This document shows positions 32,279-42,020 of a DNA stretch of 64,000 bases, in pieces. The DNA comes from Haloactinomyces albus (GTDB lineage: Bacteria > Actinomycetota > Actinomycetes > Mycobacteriales > Pseudonocardiaceae), in assembly GCF_031458135.1 (NCBI RefSeq), contig NZ_JAVDXW010000001.1:744001-808000 (forward strand). The letters run 5' to 3'. The notes beneath the pieces are model-generated. The model did not search any database. It saw only the letters and a program-made list of their open reading frames with translations, and was not told the DNA's origin. Each line of letters begins with the position of its first letter. Within the stretch, counting starts at the first letter, position 1. The translations under genes and the position numbers were made by a program.

Positions 32279-32315
32279 GTTCCGACGGATTTCCCCGTGC
32301 GGCGGACCGACTTGG

Positions 32316-32351
32316 TAGAGGCTCCGGCAGTTCCTACTGCCGGAGCCTCTA
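32316..32351. terminator. Bidirectional hairpin between dedA and rluA-family genes
   Basis: Perfect 16-base arms (32316-32331, 32336-32351) with a TCCT loop lie between two convergent stop codons. The TAG of the pseudouridine synthase (32349-32351) is the outer end of the right arm. Confidence 0.8.
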
Positions 32352-33281
32352 GTGGTCCTGTTCGCGCAGCAGGTCCAGTGCGTGCTGCAGATCGGGCGGA
32401 TAGTCGCTGTCGAAAGTGACCCGGCGTCCGTGGCCGGGGTGTTCGAATCCGAGCGAGTACGCGTGCAGCCACTGCCTGGTGATGCCGAGCTTGCGGGCCA
32501 GCGCCGGATCGCCACCGTAGGTGAGGTCACCGACGCAGGGATGCTTCATGGCCGAGAAGTGCACCCGAATCTGGTGGGTACGCCCCGTTTCCAGCTTGAC
32601 GTCGACCAGGGAGGCCGCGCGGAAGGCCTCGACCATCTCGTAGTGCGTGACGCTTTCCCTGCCGCCGGTGACCACGGCGAACTTGTAGTCGTGGCGCGGA
32701 TGCCGGTCGATCGGCGCGTCGATCGTGCCCTTGCTCGGGTCCGGATGGCCCTGCACCAACGCGTGGTAGTGCTTGTCCACCGTCCGTTCCTTGAAGGCGC
32801 CTTTGAGTGCCGAGTAGGCGTACTCGCTCTTGGCCACGACCATGACACCGGTCGTTCCCGCATCGAGACGGTGCACGACTCCCTGGCGTTCCGCCGCGCC
32901 GGAAGTGGCGACCCGGATTCCGGCTGCCGCCAGACCGCCGAGCACGGTCGGCCCCTCCCAGCCGGGACTGGGGTGCACGGCGACACCGATCGGTTTGTTC
33001 ACCACGACGAGGTCCTCGTCCTCGTGCACGACCGTCATCCCCTCGACCGGCTCAGGGGTCACCTCGGCCGGTTTCTCGGCCGAAGGCAGGTCCACTTCCA
33101 GCCAGGCCCCGGCCAGCAACCGGTCGGATTTTCCGGCCGGCGCCCCATCGACGCGCACGTCGCCGGATTCGGCCAGCGAGACGACAGCGCTGCGGGACAT
33201 CCCGAGCAACTTGGCCAACCCCGCATCGACGCGCATTCCGTCCAGTCCGTCGGGCACGGGCAGCGTCCGCGATTCGCTCAC
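32349..33281 (-). CDS. RluA-family 23S rRNA pseudouridine synthase (RluD-like)
   Basis: A 310-residue enzyme that converts specific uridines of 23S rRNA to pseudouridine. The N-terminal S4 RNA-binding domain covers about residues 14-75 ([19 protein letters not shown]). The catalytic Asp is in [18 protein letters not shown], and [18 protein letters not shown] is the family C-terminal motif. The GTG start at 33279-33281 overlaps the lspA stop as GTGA. The lspA-rluD pairing is conserved in many bacteria and supports the RluD branch. Confidence 0.92.
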   Translation of the reverse strand: MSESRTLPVPDGLDGMRVDAGLAKLLGMSRSAVVSLAESGDVRVDGAPAGKSDRLLAGAWLEVDLPSAEKPAEVTPEPVEGMTVVHEDEDLVVVNKPIGVAVHPSPGWEGPTVLGGLAAAGIRVATSGAAERQGVVHRLDAGTTGVMVVAKSEYAYSALKGAFKERTVDKHYHALVQGHPDPSKGTIDAPIDRHPRHDYKFAVVTGGRESVTHYEMVEAFRAASLVDVKLETGRTHQIRVHFSAMKHPCVGDLTYGGDPALARKLGITRQWLHAYSLGFEHPGHGRRVTFDSDYPPDLQHALDLLREQDH

Positions 33282-33976
33282 TGCTTGTCCTCATCCGCGT
33301 CGTTATCCGCGTCGCTGTGGCCATCGTTCTTGCCGCTCTGCTCGGCAGGCCGCTGCTTGCTCCTGCGGTGGTGCACCGTGCCGTCGTAGTCGTATCCCAG
33401 CAGCGACAGCAGCACGACCAGAATGCCGCCGCACACGATCCCCGAGTCCGCGAGGTTGAAAACCGGCCACACGCTGCCGTCCGGGGCGAACACCGACAGG
33501 AAGTCGATGACGTGGCCCCGCAGTGGCGCGGGTTCCCGGAAGATTCGGTCGACCAGGTTGCCGGACGCCCCGCCGAGCACCAGGCCGATTCCGACCGCCC
33601 AACCGGTCGAGCGCATCTTCGGCGCCAGCCAGATGATGACACCGACAACCACGATCGCCAGCAGGGCCAGCAGCCAGGTCAAGCCGGTGGCCAGGCTGAA
33701 CGCGGCACCAGGATTACGGAAAAGCACCAGGTATAAAGCACCACCCAGCAGCTTGACCGGCGGCTCACCTTCCAGATGCGCCACCGCCAGGCTCTTGGTG
33801 ACGATGTCGAGTGCCAGCAGGACGCCGGCGATGCCGAACAGCAGGCCCAGCACGCGTCGGCGGTGGGGTCCGGGGCGGGATGGCGATTCCTGCGTCTCCT
33901 CCGGCGCGGAGCCATGCTCGGACATGGCGCGCTCGGGCTGCTCGGGTTCGGACTGTTCGGTGCTCACAGCGGCCAT
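33278..33976 (-). CDS. lspA: Lipoprotein signal peptidase II
   Basis: An aspartic membrane peptidase that cleaves the signal peptide of prolipoproteins after lipidation; this window encodes two such lipoproteins. Four TM helices are visible from about residue 42, with the motifs [18 protein letters not shown] and [10 protein letters not shown], the last two carrying the catalytic aspartates. The tails are unusual: about 40 polar residues before the first helix and a charged Asp/Lys-rich C-terminus. The start is uncertain. I give the ATG at 33976 (232 residues); a GTG at 33967 or an ATG at 33925 (215 residues) would also encode the whole fold. Confidence 0.9.
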   Translation of the reverse strand: MAAVSTEQSEPEQPERAMSEHGSAPEETQESPSRPGPHRRRVLGLLFGIAGVLLALDIVTKSLAVAHLEGEPPVKLLGGALYLVLFRNPGAAFSLATGLTWLLALLAIVVVGVIIWLAPKMRSTGWAVGIGLVLGGASGNLVDRIFREPAPLRGHVIDFLSVFAPDGSVWPVFNLADSGIVCGGILVVLLSLLGYDYDGTVHHRRSKQRPAEQSGKNDGHSDADNDADEDKQ

Positions 33977-34109
33977 TGTCCCCGAACCCGCACACGCCGT
34001 TCGCATCGGCCACACTGGGTGCAGCGGCACGGTCACACAGCAGGAATCCGGGACAAACCGATTCGGCGTCGGCCCGCACGGCCAAGCGCGACATGCTGCC
34101 GCACCGATA

Positions 34110-34121
34110 ACCTGGCCAGGT
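34110..34121. promoter_or_regulatory. Palindrome ACCTGGCCAGGT before gnd
   Basis: A perfect 12-base palindrome 33 bases before the gnd start, in the promoter region. It could be a dimer-binding operator. No regulator gene is nearby, and a single 12-base palindrome in GC-rich DNA may be chance. Confidence 0.25.
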
Positions 34122-34153
34122 ATCCGCTTGCCGACCCGAAACGAGGGGACGTA

Positions 34154-35590
34154 ATGACCGATCAGGCACACATCGGTGTGACCGGTCTCGCCGTGATGGG
34201 ACGCAATCTCGCCCGTAACTTCGCCCGGCGCGGGTACACGGTCGCGCTGCACAACCGCAGACGCGAACGAACCGACGACCTCATCGAGCAGTTCGGCAGC
34301 GAGGGCACCTTCGTGCCGACCTACTCGCACCGGGAGCTCGTCGATGCACTCGAACGTCCGCGCCGCCTGGTCGTGATGGTCAAGGCAGGACAGCCCACCG
34401 ATGACGTCCTCGACGAACTGGCCCCACTGCTCGACTCCGGCGACATCCTGGTCGACGCGGGCAACGCCAACTTCGAGGACACGCGGCGCCGGGAAGCGGC
34501 CCTGGCCGAGCGCGGCCTGCACTTCGTCGGCTCGGGTGTCTCCGGCGGTGAGGAAGGTGCCCTGCACGGTCCCAGCATCATGCCCGGAGGTTCGGAAACC
34601 GCGTACAGCGAACTGGCGCCGCTGCTGGGTGACATCGCCGCGAACGTCGACGGCACCCCGTGCGTGACCCACGTCGGCCCGGACGGAGCAGGCCACTTCG
34701 TCAAGATGGTGCACAACGGCATCGAGTATTCCGACATGCAACTGATCGCCGAGGCCTACGATCTGCTCCGGCACGGCCTCGGCCGGGAGCCCGGTGCCAT
34801 CGCCGAGACCTTCCTGCACTGGAACACCGGGCGGCTGGACTCCTACCTCATCGAGATCACCGCGGAAGTCCTGGGACACACCGACTCACGAACCGGCAAG
34901 CCGTTCGTCGATGTCGTACTCGATCAGGCGGAGCAGAAAGGTACCGGCAGGTGGACGGTGCAGTCCGCCCTGGAGCTGGGTACCCCGGTCAGCGGGATCG
35001 CCGAGGCGGTATTCGCGCGTTCGCTGTCCGGCCACGCCGAATTGCGCGAGGCCGCCCAGGGGTTGCCGGGTCCGAGCGGCTCCGGCGTTCCCGAGGACGA
35101 GGCCGACCGGTTCGTCGCCGACGTCGAGCAGGCGCTGTACGCATCGAAAATCGTCGCCTACGCCCAGGGCTTCAATCAGATCCAGGCGGGCAGCGCCGAA
35201 TACGGCTGGAACATCGATCTCGGCGCGGTCGCCGCCATCTGGCGCGGTGGTTGCATCATCCGAGCCGAATTCCTGGACCGGATCCGTGCCGCCTACGAGG
35301 CGAACCCGACACTGCCGACCTTGCTCACCGACACCGGCTTCCAGCAGGCTCTGGACGAGGCGCAGGACTCGTGGCGCCGTGTCGTGGCCACCGCCACGAG
35401 TCTGGGCATCCCGGTCCCCGGTTTCTCGACCGCTCTGGCCTATTACGACGCGTTGCGCGCTTCCCGGCTTCCCGCAGCGCTGGTGCAGGGTCAGCGAGAT
35501 TTCTTCGGCGCGCACACCTACCGGCGCACCGACAGCGAAGGGGTGTTCCACACCGAGTGGGCTGCCGACCGCACCGAACACGAAGCCTGA
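34154..35590 (+). CDS. gnd: 6-phosphogluconate dehydrogenase, decarboxylating
   Basis: The third enzyme of the oxidative pentose phosphate pathway; it makes ribulose 5-phosphate, CO2 and NADPH. The 478-residue length is that of the long, homodimeric class. The nucleotide motif GLAVMGRNLARNFARRG is at the N-terminus with LHNRRRE, where Arg after Asn suits NADP. Catalytic and substrate blocks are GSGVSGGEEGALHGPSIMPGG and FVKMVHNGIEYSDMQLI (catalytic Lys and nearby Glu), and the family helix IWRGGCIIRAEFL follows. The ATG at 34154 has AGGGGA five bases upstream. It is monocistronic. Confidence 0.96.
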   Translation: MTDQAHIGVTGLAVMGRNLARNFARRGYTVALHNRRRERTDDLIEQFGSEGTFVPTYSHRELVDALERPRRLVVMVKAGQPTDDVLDELAPLLDSGDILVDAGNANFEDTRRREAALAERGLHFVGSGVSGGEEGALHGPSIMPGGSETAYSELAPLLGDIAANVDGTPCVTHVGPDGAGHFVKMVHNGIEYSDMQLIAEAYDLLRHGLGREPGAIAETFLHWNTGRLDSYLIEITAEVLGHTDSRTGKPFVDVVLDQAEQKGTGRWTVQSALELGTPVSGIAEAVFARSLSGHAELREAAQGLPGPSGSGVPEDEADRFVADVEQALYASKIVAYAQGFNQIQAGSAEYGWNIDLGAVAAIWRGGCIIRAEFLDRIRAAYEANPTLPTLLTDTGFQQALDEAQDSWRRVVATATSLGIPVPGFSTALAYYDALRASRLPAALVQGQRDFFGAHTYRRTDSEGVFHTEWAADRTEHEA

Positions 35591-35597
35591 GGCGGGA

Positions 35598-35644
35598 GTG
35601 AACGGAACTTTCCCCCGCATCGACGGGACGAAAGCTCCGTTCAC
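35598..35644. repeat. 47-base palindromic repeat, copy 1
   Basis: Reads GTGAACGGAACTTTC at the left and GAAAGCTCCGTTCAC at the right. The arms are complementary with one mismatch, and pairing extends to 35596-35646. It lies between the stop codons of gnd and ileS and may also terminate both. Related copies lie at 45659, 49646 and 50216. Confidence 0.8.
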
Positions 35645-35660
35645 TCACTTCGTAGCCGGC

Positions 35661-38600
35661 TCAGACCTTCGCCACCGAGACCGCGATGTCGGTGCCGTCG
35701 CCGACACTGCCCGCGAAGGCGGAATCGGGCCGTTGCGCCATGGACAGCTCCACGGCGTCGGCCAGTGTCTCCCCGGCGAGGAATTCGCGGTGCGCGCTGA
35801 CCGCGTCGAGCACGTCCTGCGGCGCGTACAGCGTGGTGGTGATCCGGTCCGAGACCTCCAGACCGGCCTCGCGCCTGGCCTGCTGCACCACTCGGACCAC
35901 ATCGCGGGCCACGCCTTCGGCGGCCAACTCCTCGGTGACCTCGGTATCCAGCACCACCATGCCGCCACCACCGGGTAGGGCCGCGGCGGCACCGGGATCG
36001 GTAGAGACCAGCCGCTCGGTGAACTCGCCTTCGTGCAACTCGATTCCCGCGGCGAGAACGTTGCCACCCGGGGTACGGCTCCACTCACCCGACTTGACCG
36101 ACTTGATGACCTTCTGCACGTCACCACCGAGCCGGGGACCTGCCGCACGAGCATTGACCGAGACCTCGAAGTGGCCGTGTGCGGCCACATCCGTGGTGAG
36201 CTCCACGTCCCGGACGTTGACCTCGTTGCGGATCAGGTCGGTGAACGGTTGCAGCGACTCCGCCTCCGGTGCGGCCACCACCAGCTTCGCCAGCGGCAAT
36301 CGCACACGCAGCTTGTTGGACTTGCGCAGTGCCAGCGCGGACGAGCAGACCTGACGTACCTGGTCCATGGCCTGCACCAGAGCCGCATCGGCGGGCAGCT
36401 CGTCGACCAGCGGCCAGTCCGCCAGGTGCACCGAACGGCCGCCCGTCAAGCCGCGCCACACGGCCTCGGCAGTCAGCGGCAGCAGCGGGGCCACCACGCG
36501 ACTGGTCACTTCCAGAACGGTGTGCAGCGTGTCGATCGCATCCCGGTCACCGGACCAGAAGCGATCCCGCGACCGCCGCACGTACCAGTTGGTGAGCACC
36601 TCCAGGAATTCGCGCACCGCCGCGCACGCACCCGCGAGGTCGAAGTGATCCATCGCATCCTGCACGTCGCTGACCAGCTCATGGGTCTTGGCCAGGATGT
36701 ACCGGTCGAGCACGTGCTGACTGTCCGCACGGGAACGACCCTCCAGCCCCTCGGCATTGGCGTACAGCGCGAGGAAGTACCACGAGTTCCACAGCGGCAG
36801 TACCGCCTGGCGCACCGCGTCCCGGATGCCCTTCTCGGTCACCACCAGGTCGCCACCGCGCAGGATCGGGCTGGACATCAAAAACCAGCGCATTGCATCC
36901 GATCCGTCACGGTCGAAGACCTCGTTGACGTCCGGGTAGTTGCCCTTGGACTTCGACATCTTCAGCCCGTCGTGACCGAGCACGATGCCGTGCGCGACGA
37001 CGTGGGAGAAGGCCGGACGGTCGAACAGCGCCGTGGCCAGCACATGCAGCGTGTAGAACCAGCCGCGGGTCTGGCCGTTGTACTCGACGATGAAGTCGCC
37101 CGGATAGTGATGCTCGAACCACTCGGCGTTGGCGAACGGGTAGTGCACCTGCGCGAAAGGCATCGACCCGGACTCGAACCAGCAGTCCAGCACCTCGGGA
37201 ACCCGCCGCATCGTGGCAGCCCCCGTCGGGTCGTCCGGGTTGGGCCGGGTCAACTCGTCGATGTTCGGCCGGTGCAGATCGCTCGGGCGCACTCCGAAGT
37301 CGGCCGCCAGCTCGTCCAGGGAGCCGTAGACGTCCACCCGGGGATGGGTCGGGTCGTCGGAGACCCACACCGGGATCGGCGATCCCCAGTAGCGGTTGCG
37401 CGAGATATTCCAGTCGCGGGCGTTTTCCAGCCACTTGCCGAACTGGCCGTCCCGGATGTGGGCGGGCACCCAGTCGATCCGCTGGTTGAGCTCGACCATG
37501 CGATCACGGAACTGGCTGACCGCCACGAACCAGGAGGACACCGCGCGCTGGATCAGTGCGTTGTCGCAACGCCAGCAGTGCGGGTACGGGTGGTCGTAGG
37601 TTTCGTGCCGCAGCAGCAGGCCCGCACCCTTCAGGTCGCGGATGATCTGCTTGTTCGCCTCGAACACCTGCATGCCCGCATAGGGTGGCACCTCGTCGGT
37701 GAACTGGCCGTGGGAGTCCACCGGGACCACGGGCTCGATGTCGGCCGCGTCGGTGACGACCTTGTCGTCCTCACCGAAAGCGGGGGCGATGTGCACGAGC
37801 CCCGTACCGTCGTCGGTGGTGACGTAGTCCGCGGCGAGGATTTGATGGGCATTGGCGCGGCCGGTGAAGAAGTCGAACGGCGGCGTGTACCGGCTGCCGA
37901 GCAGCTCGGTTCCCGGGAACCGTGCGACGACCCGGTCGGTGATGTCCTCGCCCAGCTCCCGCGCATAGGCACCGAGCCGCGCTTCGGCCACGACATAGCG
38001 CTCACCGTCGTGCTCCGATTCCACGAGCACGTAATCCACATCCGGATGCACGGCGGCCGCGAGGTTGGACGGCAGGGTCCACGGCGTCGTCGTCCACACC
38101 AGGGCCAGCGCACCGTCGAAAGGTTTGCCCGGTGCCTGCAGCCGCAGGCCCACGGTCACAGCAGGATCCTGCCGCTGACGGTAGACGTCGTCCATGCGTG
38201 TCTCGGTGTTGGACAGTGGCGTTTCGCAGCGCCAGCAGTACCAGACCACCCGAAAACCCTCGTAGACCAACCCCTTGTCCCAGAGGGTCTTGAACGCCCA
38301 CATGACGCTTTCCATGTAATCCAGGTCGAGCGTCTTGTAGTCGTTGTCGAAGTCCACCCAGCGTGCCTGGCGGGTAACGTACTCCTGCCACTCGTCGGTG
38401 TAGCGCAGCACCGAGGACCGGCACGCCTCGTTGAACTCGGCGATGCCCATCGACTCGATCTCGGACTTCGCCGAGATCCCGAGTTGCTTTTCCGCCTCGA
38501 CCTCGGCGGGCAGACCGTGGCAGTCCCACCCGAAACGACGCTCCACCCGATGCCCACGCATGGTCTGGTAGCGCGGCACCGCGTCCTTGACGTAACCGGT

Positions 38601-38867
38601 CAGCAGGTGTCCGTAGTGCGGCAGGCCATTGGCGAACGGGGGCCCGTCGTAGAAGACGAACTCGTTCGAGCCGTGCGGCCCCGGTTCCCGCGCCTCGACA
38701 CTGGCCTGAAACGTCCTGTCCCTGGCCCAGAAGTCGAGAACCTCGCGTTCGATGCCGGGAAACGACGGCTGTGCGGCGACTCCGCCGCCCGCGGGGTTCT
38801 CCGGGTTCTCCGCCGCGGAATCATCGTTCGTGGTCGCGCCACTGAAGGGAACCTTCGGGTAAGCCAT
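35661..38867 (-). CDS. ileS: Isoleucyl-tRNA synthetase (eukaryote-like type)
   Basis: A class I aminoacyl-tRNA synthetase of 1068 residues that charges tRNA-Ile. The HIGH motif reads [15 protein letters not shown], the form found in the long, eukaryote-like IleS class that is often less sensitive to mupirocin. KMSKS is exact in [14 protein letters not shown]. The editing domain lies between them ([14 protein letters not shown]), and a long anticodon-binding and C-terminal part follows. The ATG at 38865-38867 has GAGGAG ten bases upstream; in-frame codons further up fall in the T-box leader. Expression should respond to uncharged tRNA-Ile through that leader. Confidence 0.97.
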   Translation of the reverse strand: MAYPKVPFSGATTNDDSAAENPENPAGGGVAAQPSFPGIEREVLDFWARDRTFQASVEAREPGPHGSNEFVFYDGPPFANGLPHYGHLLTGYVKDAVPRYQTMRGHRVERRFGWDCHGLPAEVEAEKQLGISAKSEIESMGIAEFNEACRSSVLRYTDEWQEYVTRQARWVDFDNDYKTLDLDYMESVMWAFKTLWDKGLVYEGFRVVWYCWRCETPLSNTETRMDDVYRQRQDPAVTVGLRLQAPGKPFDGALALVWTTTPWTLPSNLAAAVHPDVDYVLVESEHDGERYVVAEARLGAYARELGEDITDRVVARFPGTELLGSRYTPPFDFFTGRANAHQILAADYVTTDDGTGLVHIAPAFGEDDKVVTDAADIEPVVPVDSHGQFTDEVPPYAGMQVFEANKQIIRDLKGAGLLLRHETYDHPYPHCWRCDNALIQRAVSSWFVAVSQFRDRMVELNQRIDWVPAHIRDGQFGKWLENARDWNISRNRYWGSPIPVWVSDDPTHPRVDVYGSLDELAADFGVRPSDLHRPNIDELTRPNPDDPTGAATMRRVPEVLDCWFESGSMPFAQVHYPFANAEWFEHHYPGDFIVEYNGQTRGWFYTLHVLATALFDRPAFSHVVAHGIVLGHDGLKMSKSKGNYPDVNEVFDRDGSDAMRWFLMSSPILRGGDLVVTEKGIRDAVRQAVLPLWNSWYFLALYANAEGLEGRSRADSQHVLDRYILAKTHELVSDVQDAMDHFDLAGACAAVREFLEVLTNWYVRRSRDRFWSGDRDAIDTLHTVLEVTSRVVAPLLPLTAEAVWRGLTGGRSVHLADWPLVDELPADAALVQAMDQVRQVCSSALALRKSNKLRVRLPLAKLVVAAPEAESLQPFTDLIRNEVNVRDVELTTDVAAHGHFEVSVNARAAGPRLGGDVQKVIKSVKSGEWSRTPGGNVLAAGIELHEGEFTERLVSTDPGAAAALPGGGGMVVLDTEVTEELAAEGVARDVVRVVQQARREAGLEVSDRITTTLYAPQDVLDAVSAHREFLAGETLADAVELSMAQRPDSAFAGSVGDGTDIAVSVAKV

Positions 38868-38984
38868 CGCGGATGCGCTCCTCGTGGGTGTGTCGTCTGC
38901 TACGCCGCACGAACATCGACGATCAACGCTCGATGCCCACACGGGGACGCCACGCTCGCGCTCGACCGTCAAACGATCGATCGC

Positions 38985-39176
38985 CCACGTCTCGCGGTAC
39001 CACCCCGTTTGCCGCACGAGGACCGGAGCCCGGGGCGATACACCTCGAGCCGGCACCTGTCGTACAGCCGCTCGTTACGGGCTGTGACGGGCCCACCCGT
39101 CCGGTTCTACTGAGGCGAGAACAGCTCGCCCGTTCTTCCGGAGGCTCCCCGGTGATAGCCGGATCAACACCGTGCT
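38985..39176 (-). promoter_or_regulatory. T-box riboswitch of ileS
   Basis: The minus-strand T-box core GGGTGGTACCGCG lies within 38993-39010, preceded by AAAC. The short stem I region near 39150 shows CTATCACCGGGGAGCC with an ATC (39154-39156) as the likely isoleucine specifier. GTAGAACCGGACGGG and GCCCGTCACAGCC follow, as in actinobacterial ileS T-boxes. Between the T-box and the ATG, CACGAGGA (38879-38886) covers the ribosome site. TCCTCGTG, its exact complement, lies in the leader at 39015-39022. No terminator with a T-tract is seen, so control is probably at translation. Confidence 0.88.
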
Positions 39177-39182
39177 GACACC

Positions 39183-39188
39183 AGAATA
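39183..39188 (-). promoter_or_regulatory. Candidate -10 box for ileS
   Basis: Minus-strand TATTCT. Transcription starting seven bases on would begin near 39176, just at the start of the T-box. The -35 region is weak. Confidence 0.4.
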
Positions 39189-39280
39189 ACCCGTCTCCGC
39201 CACTGCTTTTCCCGCCGGGGTGAGCCGCCGAACCTCGAAGGGCGGCTTCTACCACCCAGCCTGCCCGGCACGAACCTGCC

Positions 39281-39326
39281 CAGGGTGATTTTTGCAGTTT
39301 CGCGCGAAACTGCAAAAATCACCCTG
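39281..39326. repeat. 46-base perfect palindrome with no spacer
   Basis: Bases 39281-39303 are the exact reverse complement of 39304-39326, with GCGC at the centre and runs of five T and five A in the arms. It lies ten bases after the minus-strand stop of the membrane protein gene and before the ileS promoter. It may terminate transcription. Confidence 0.85.
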
Positions 39327-39335
39327 ACGTGGGGA

Positions 39336-39935
39336 TCATCCGGGAGTGCGCCGGTGCGCCGCCAGTGTCGCGTCGGGTTCGCAGTATCCACAGGGGGTGA
39401 AGCCGAGCTCGCGCGCTTCGCGGACGGGAAGCGGAATCGTGTCGTACCGACTCGCCCAGCCACAATCCTCGAGGTGATAGCGCGGCCGTTCGTCGATCAC
39501 GGCCACCGGCGTTTCCAACTCCGAGACCACGAGCACATCGGCCGCGTCGGTGTCCTCCTCCGCGGGCTCACCGCCCACGTCGATTCCCACCGCACTGTCT
39601 CTTGCCGCAACGTCGCCCACCTGAGCCGATTCCGGCGTATCGGCGGTTTCCCGCCACTCGTCGACGCCAGGCCGCTGCGTTTCCCTCTCCGGCACCTCCG
39701 CCGGTCCGGGCTCTCCGCCCGTCCCGGTGGCCGCGCTCCCCAGCGCATCGCGGGAGTGACGCCCACGGCGCCCGGGATGACGGACACGGCCACGGGCGCT
39801 CGCCACGACCAGCACCACGGCAGCGAGGGTACTGAGCACCACCGAGCCCCACGCCCACTGTGGATGCCCGGTGACCACCGCACCGACAAGGACGCCACCG
39901 GCCGCGACCACCAACAGCAGGACCACGAACAACAC
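39336..39935 (-). CDS. Membrane protein with C-terminal Ada-like Cys motif
   Basis: A 199-residue protein with two N-terminal TM helices (about residues 1-20 and 28-45), a basic stretch, and an acidic low-complexity linker (about 55-140). The C-terminal domain reads YHLEDCGW and then FTPCGYCEPD about 25 residues later. The spacing of Cys, then Cys-x-x-Cys, resembles the zinc site of Ada-type methyl-phosphotriester domains, but the rest of Ada is absent. A structural or metal-binding role is inferred. The GTG start is at 39933-39935. It follows wag31 in the same direction. Confidence 0.7.
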   Translation of the reverse strand: MLFVVLLLVVAAGGVLVGAVVTGHPQWAWGSVVLSTLAAVVLVVASARGRVRHPGRRGRHSRDALGSAATGTGGEPGPAEVPERETQRPGVDEWRETADTPESAQVGDVAARDSAVGIDVGGEPAEEDTDAADVLVVSELETPVAVIDERPRYHLEDCGWASRYDTIPLPVREARELGFTPCGYCEPDATLAAHRRTPG

Positions 39936-40037
39936 GTCTGCTCACGCCTTCCCGGTCACGCCTTCCAGCCGGTCGTCCGAGGTGCCATCCGGGCGATATC
40001 GCCACCCGCATACATCACGAGAGCCGGTGAACGGCGT

Positions 40038-40072
40038 GCAGGGCGGGGAGAACACAGTCACCACCGCCCTGC
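40038..40072 (-). terminator. Possible terminator after wag31
   Basis: Nine-base perfect arms (40038-40046, 40064-40072) around a 17-base loop, 17 bases after the wag31 stop. It is weaker than the other hairpins in the window. Confidence 0.4.
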
Positions 40073-40088
40073 CGCAACATCGGCGATG

Positions 40089-40961
40089 TCAGCCTGCTTC
40101 CGCGGCCCGTGCCCCGAAGCTGTACCCACTGCCGCTTTGCTGCCCGGAGGATCGGCTGCCGTTCCCGTTCTCACTGGGTGCGGCCGAACCCCGATCCTGC
40201 AACTCGCGCAGTTGCGATTCGAGATAGGTCTGCAGGCGTGTGCGGTATTCCCGCTCGAAGGTACGCAGTGTCTCGATCTTCTTTTCGAGCGCGTTCTTCT
40301 CCTGTGTGATGTTTCCCATCACCTCGGCATGCTTGCGCTGAGCGTCACGCTCCAGCCCCGCGGCCTTCTCCTTGGCCTGCCGCTCCAAGGTCTCGGCCCT
40401 GGTCCGCGCGTCATTGAGCATCGTCTCGGCCCGGGTGCGGGCATCGTTGACCATGCTGTCGGACTTGGTGCGGGCATCGGAGAGCAGCTGCTCGGACTTG
40501 GTGCGGGCTTCCGAGAGCATCCCGTCGGACTCGGACTTGGCCTCCCCGGTCAGCCGGTCGGCCATCTCCTGCGCGAGACCGAGCACCTTGGCTGCCTGCA
40601 CATGCTGGTCGCCGCCGGGAGAGGTCTGCTCAGCCGAGGTCGGAGGAGGCACCGGCGCGAGCCTGCGCGGCTCCTCGGTCGAAGCCTCGGCAGCCGGCGC
40701 GGGGGCCGGGGTCGACGTCGTGGCGGACGAGGTCGAAGGTGCCTGGCTGCGGGCATCATCGAGGTCGACCTGCGCGGACTGCAGCTGCGACTCCAGCTGC
40801 TCCACCTGGTTCCTCAGGTCGCCGTTTTCCTCCACCAGTCGGGCAAGCTCGGCCTCGACCAGGTCGAGGAACGCGTCCACCTCGTCCTCGTTGTAGCCCC
40901 GCTTGCCAATCGGGGGTTTGCTGAACGCCACGTTATGAACGTCGGCGGGGGTCAAGCCCAC
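40089..40961 (-). CDS. wag31: DivIVA/Wag31 polar growth protein
   Basis: A 290-residue coiled-coil scaffold that gathers at the cell poles and septum and directs apical wall synthesis in actinobacteria. The N-terminal DivIVA domain begins [34 protein letters not shown], including the membrane-contact loop. A Pro/Ala/Ser linker (about residues 80-125) separates the two coiled coils. The second coil has regular repeats of [14 protein letters not shown] type, and the tail is Gly/Ser-rich. The GTG start has a nearly full-length ribosome site, GAGGTGATC, directly upstream. It is the last gene of the dcw cluster. Confidence 0.95.
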   Translation of the reverse strand: MGLTPADVHNVAFSKPPIGKRGYNEDEVDAFLDLVEAELARLVEENGDLRNQVEQLESQLQSAQVDLDDARSQAPSTSSATTSTPAPAPAAEASTEEPRRLAPVPPPTSAEQTSPGGDQHVQAAKVLGLAQEMADRLTGEAKSESDGMLSEARTKSEQLLSDARTKSDSMVNDARTRAETMLNDARTRAETLERQAKEKAAGLERDAQRKHAEVMGNITQEKNALEKKIETLRTFEREYRTRLQTYLESQLRELQDRGSAAPSENGNGSRSSGQQSGSGYSFGARAAEAG

Positions 40962-41008
40962 AAGATCACCTCACGCACTCCTCGGCTGCGAGTCGTCCGG
41001 GTTCCCCG

Positions 41009-41293
41009 CTACCCGGGCCGAACCAGTCCCATCAAGATGTACAGGACCAGCAGCAGCACCATAATCGATAGGTCTAGCCCGACGCCGCCAATCCGGACGG
41101 TCGGGATCACCCGCCGCAATAAGCGAACGGGTGGGTCGGTCACTGTGTAGATGCTCTCCAACGCGATTGCAACCCCACCACCGGGTCTCCAGTCGCGGGC
41201 GAACGCGCGGACAAGCTCCACCACGATACGCGCTATGAGTAGCAACCAGAAGAAGAACAGCAGGTAATACAAGACGATCCGGACCGCTTCCAC
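41009..41293 (-). CDS. YggT-family membrane protein
   Basis: A 94-residue protein with two hydrophobic regions (residues about 4-24 and 72-90) and the family block DPPVRLLRRVIPTVRIGGVGLDLS between them. YggT proteins sit between sepF and divIVA in most Gram-positive dcw clusters, exactly as here, and may take part in division or osmotic tolerance. The GTG start at 41291-41293 lies 18 bases after the sepF stop. Confidence 0.9.
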   Translation of the reverse strand: MEAVRIVLYYLLFFFWLLLIARIVVELVRAFARDWRPGGGVAIALESIYTVTDPPVRLLRRVIPTVRIGGVGLDLSIMVLLLVLYILMGLVRPG

Positions 41294-41311
41294 GACTCAA
41301 CTCTGCACCAC

Positions 41312-41947
41312 TCACCCGTAGTTGAAAAAGGCGCCCTCCGCGAGGCGACGTTTGTCCTCGGCAGCGACGTCGACATTGGGCGGTGAGAGCAAGAACACGC
41401 GGTTGGTCACCTTCTCGATCGAACCCCGCATGGCAAAGGCCAGACCTGCGGCGAAGTCAACCAGTCGCTTGGCATCGGCCTCGTTCATCTCGGTCAGGTT
41501 CATGATCACCGGTGTGCCTTCGCGGTACTGCTCCCCGATGGTCCGTGCCTCGCTGTAGCTACGAGGATGCAAGGTTGTGATCTTGCTCAAGTTGTAGTGG
41601 CTTCCGGTGTCACTCACCGCGCGCAACCGCGATGCCTGCTCCCGATGCGGGTCCACAGCCAGCGAGCCTCGGACCGGTGTTTCCGACGACCACTGGCGAC
41701 GGGAACGTCCCTGACCGCCGTCCCCCTGGTTACCGATCGAATCATCACCGTGCTGGCTCTGATGGGATCCCTGCTGACCACCACGAACCCCGTCCCCGAA
41801 ACGGCGTCTGCCACCGATCCGGTCCGGCGCCGCGTCGTAGTCCTCGACGTCCGCACCGTATCCGTCGTATTCGGAGTCGTCGTACCCGTCGACTTCCTCG
41901 GCCGGGACCATGCCGAAATAGGCTTTCAGCTTGTGCAGCGCGCTCAT
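41312..41947 (-). CDS. sepF: Cell division protein SepF
   Basis: A 211-residue protein that polymerises, binds the C-terminal peptide of FtsZ and ties the ring to the membrane; it replaces FtsA in actinobacteria. The N-terminal amphipathic helix (ALHKLKAYFGMV) is the membrane anchor. A long acidic then basic linker (about 15-115) follows. The DUF552 fold at the C-terminus has ITTLHPRSYSEARTIGEQYR, VIMNLTEMNEADAKRLVDFAAG and RVFLLSPPNVDV. The ATG at 41945-41947 has GGAAGGGG seven bases upstream. Confidence 0.95.
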   Translation of the reverse strand: MSALHKLKAYFGMVPAEEVDGYDDSEYDGYGADVEDYDAAPDRIGGRRRFGDGVRGGQQGSHQSQHGDDSIGNQGDGGQGRSRRQWSSETPVRGSLAVDPHREQASRLRAVSDTGSHYNLSKITTLHPRSYSEARTIGEQYREGTPVIMNLTEMNEADAKRLVDFAAGLAFAMRGSIEKVTNRVFLLSPPNVDVAAEDKRRLAEGAFFNYG

Positions 41948-42020
41948 CGGCAAGCCCCTTCCTTCGCGACTCCTTCGCGCCAGGTACCAGCGACGGCCGA
42001 CTCTCGACCCCCGTTGACGG

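Noticed and set aside
33278..34879. A 533-codon minus-strand frame covering lspA and the region opposite gnd
   Set aside because: Only the last 232 codons match LspA; the rest is antisense to gnd.
36033..39113. A 1026-codon open frame on the plus strand opposite ileS
   Set aside because: It mirrors ileS codon bias in GC-rich DNA, its translation is Arg/His/Val-rich without motifs, and ileS on the other strand is certain.
40372..40896. A Ser/Arg-rich plus-strand frame opposite wag31
   Set aside because: Periodic composition is the antisense image of the Wag31 coiled-coil repeats.
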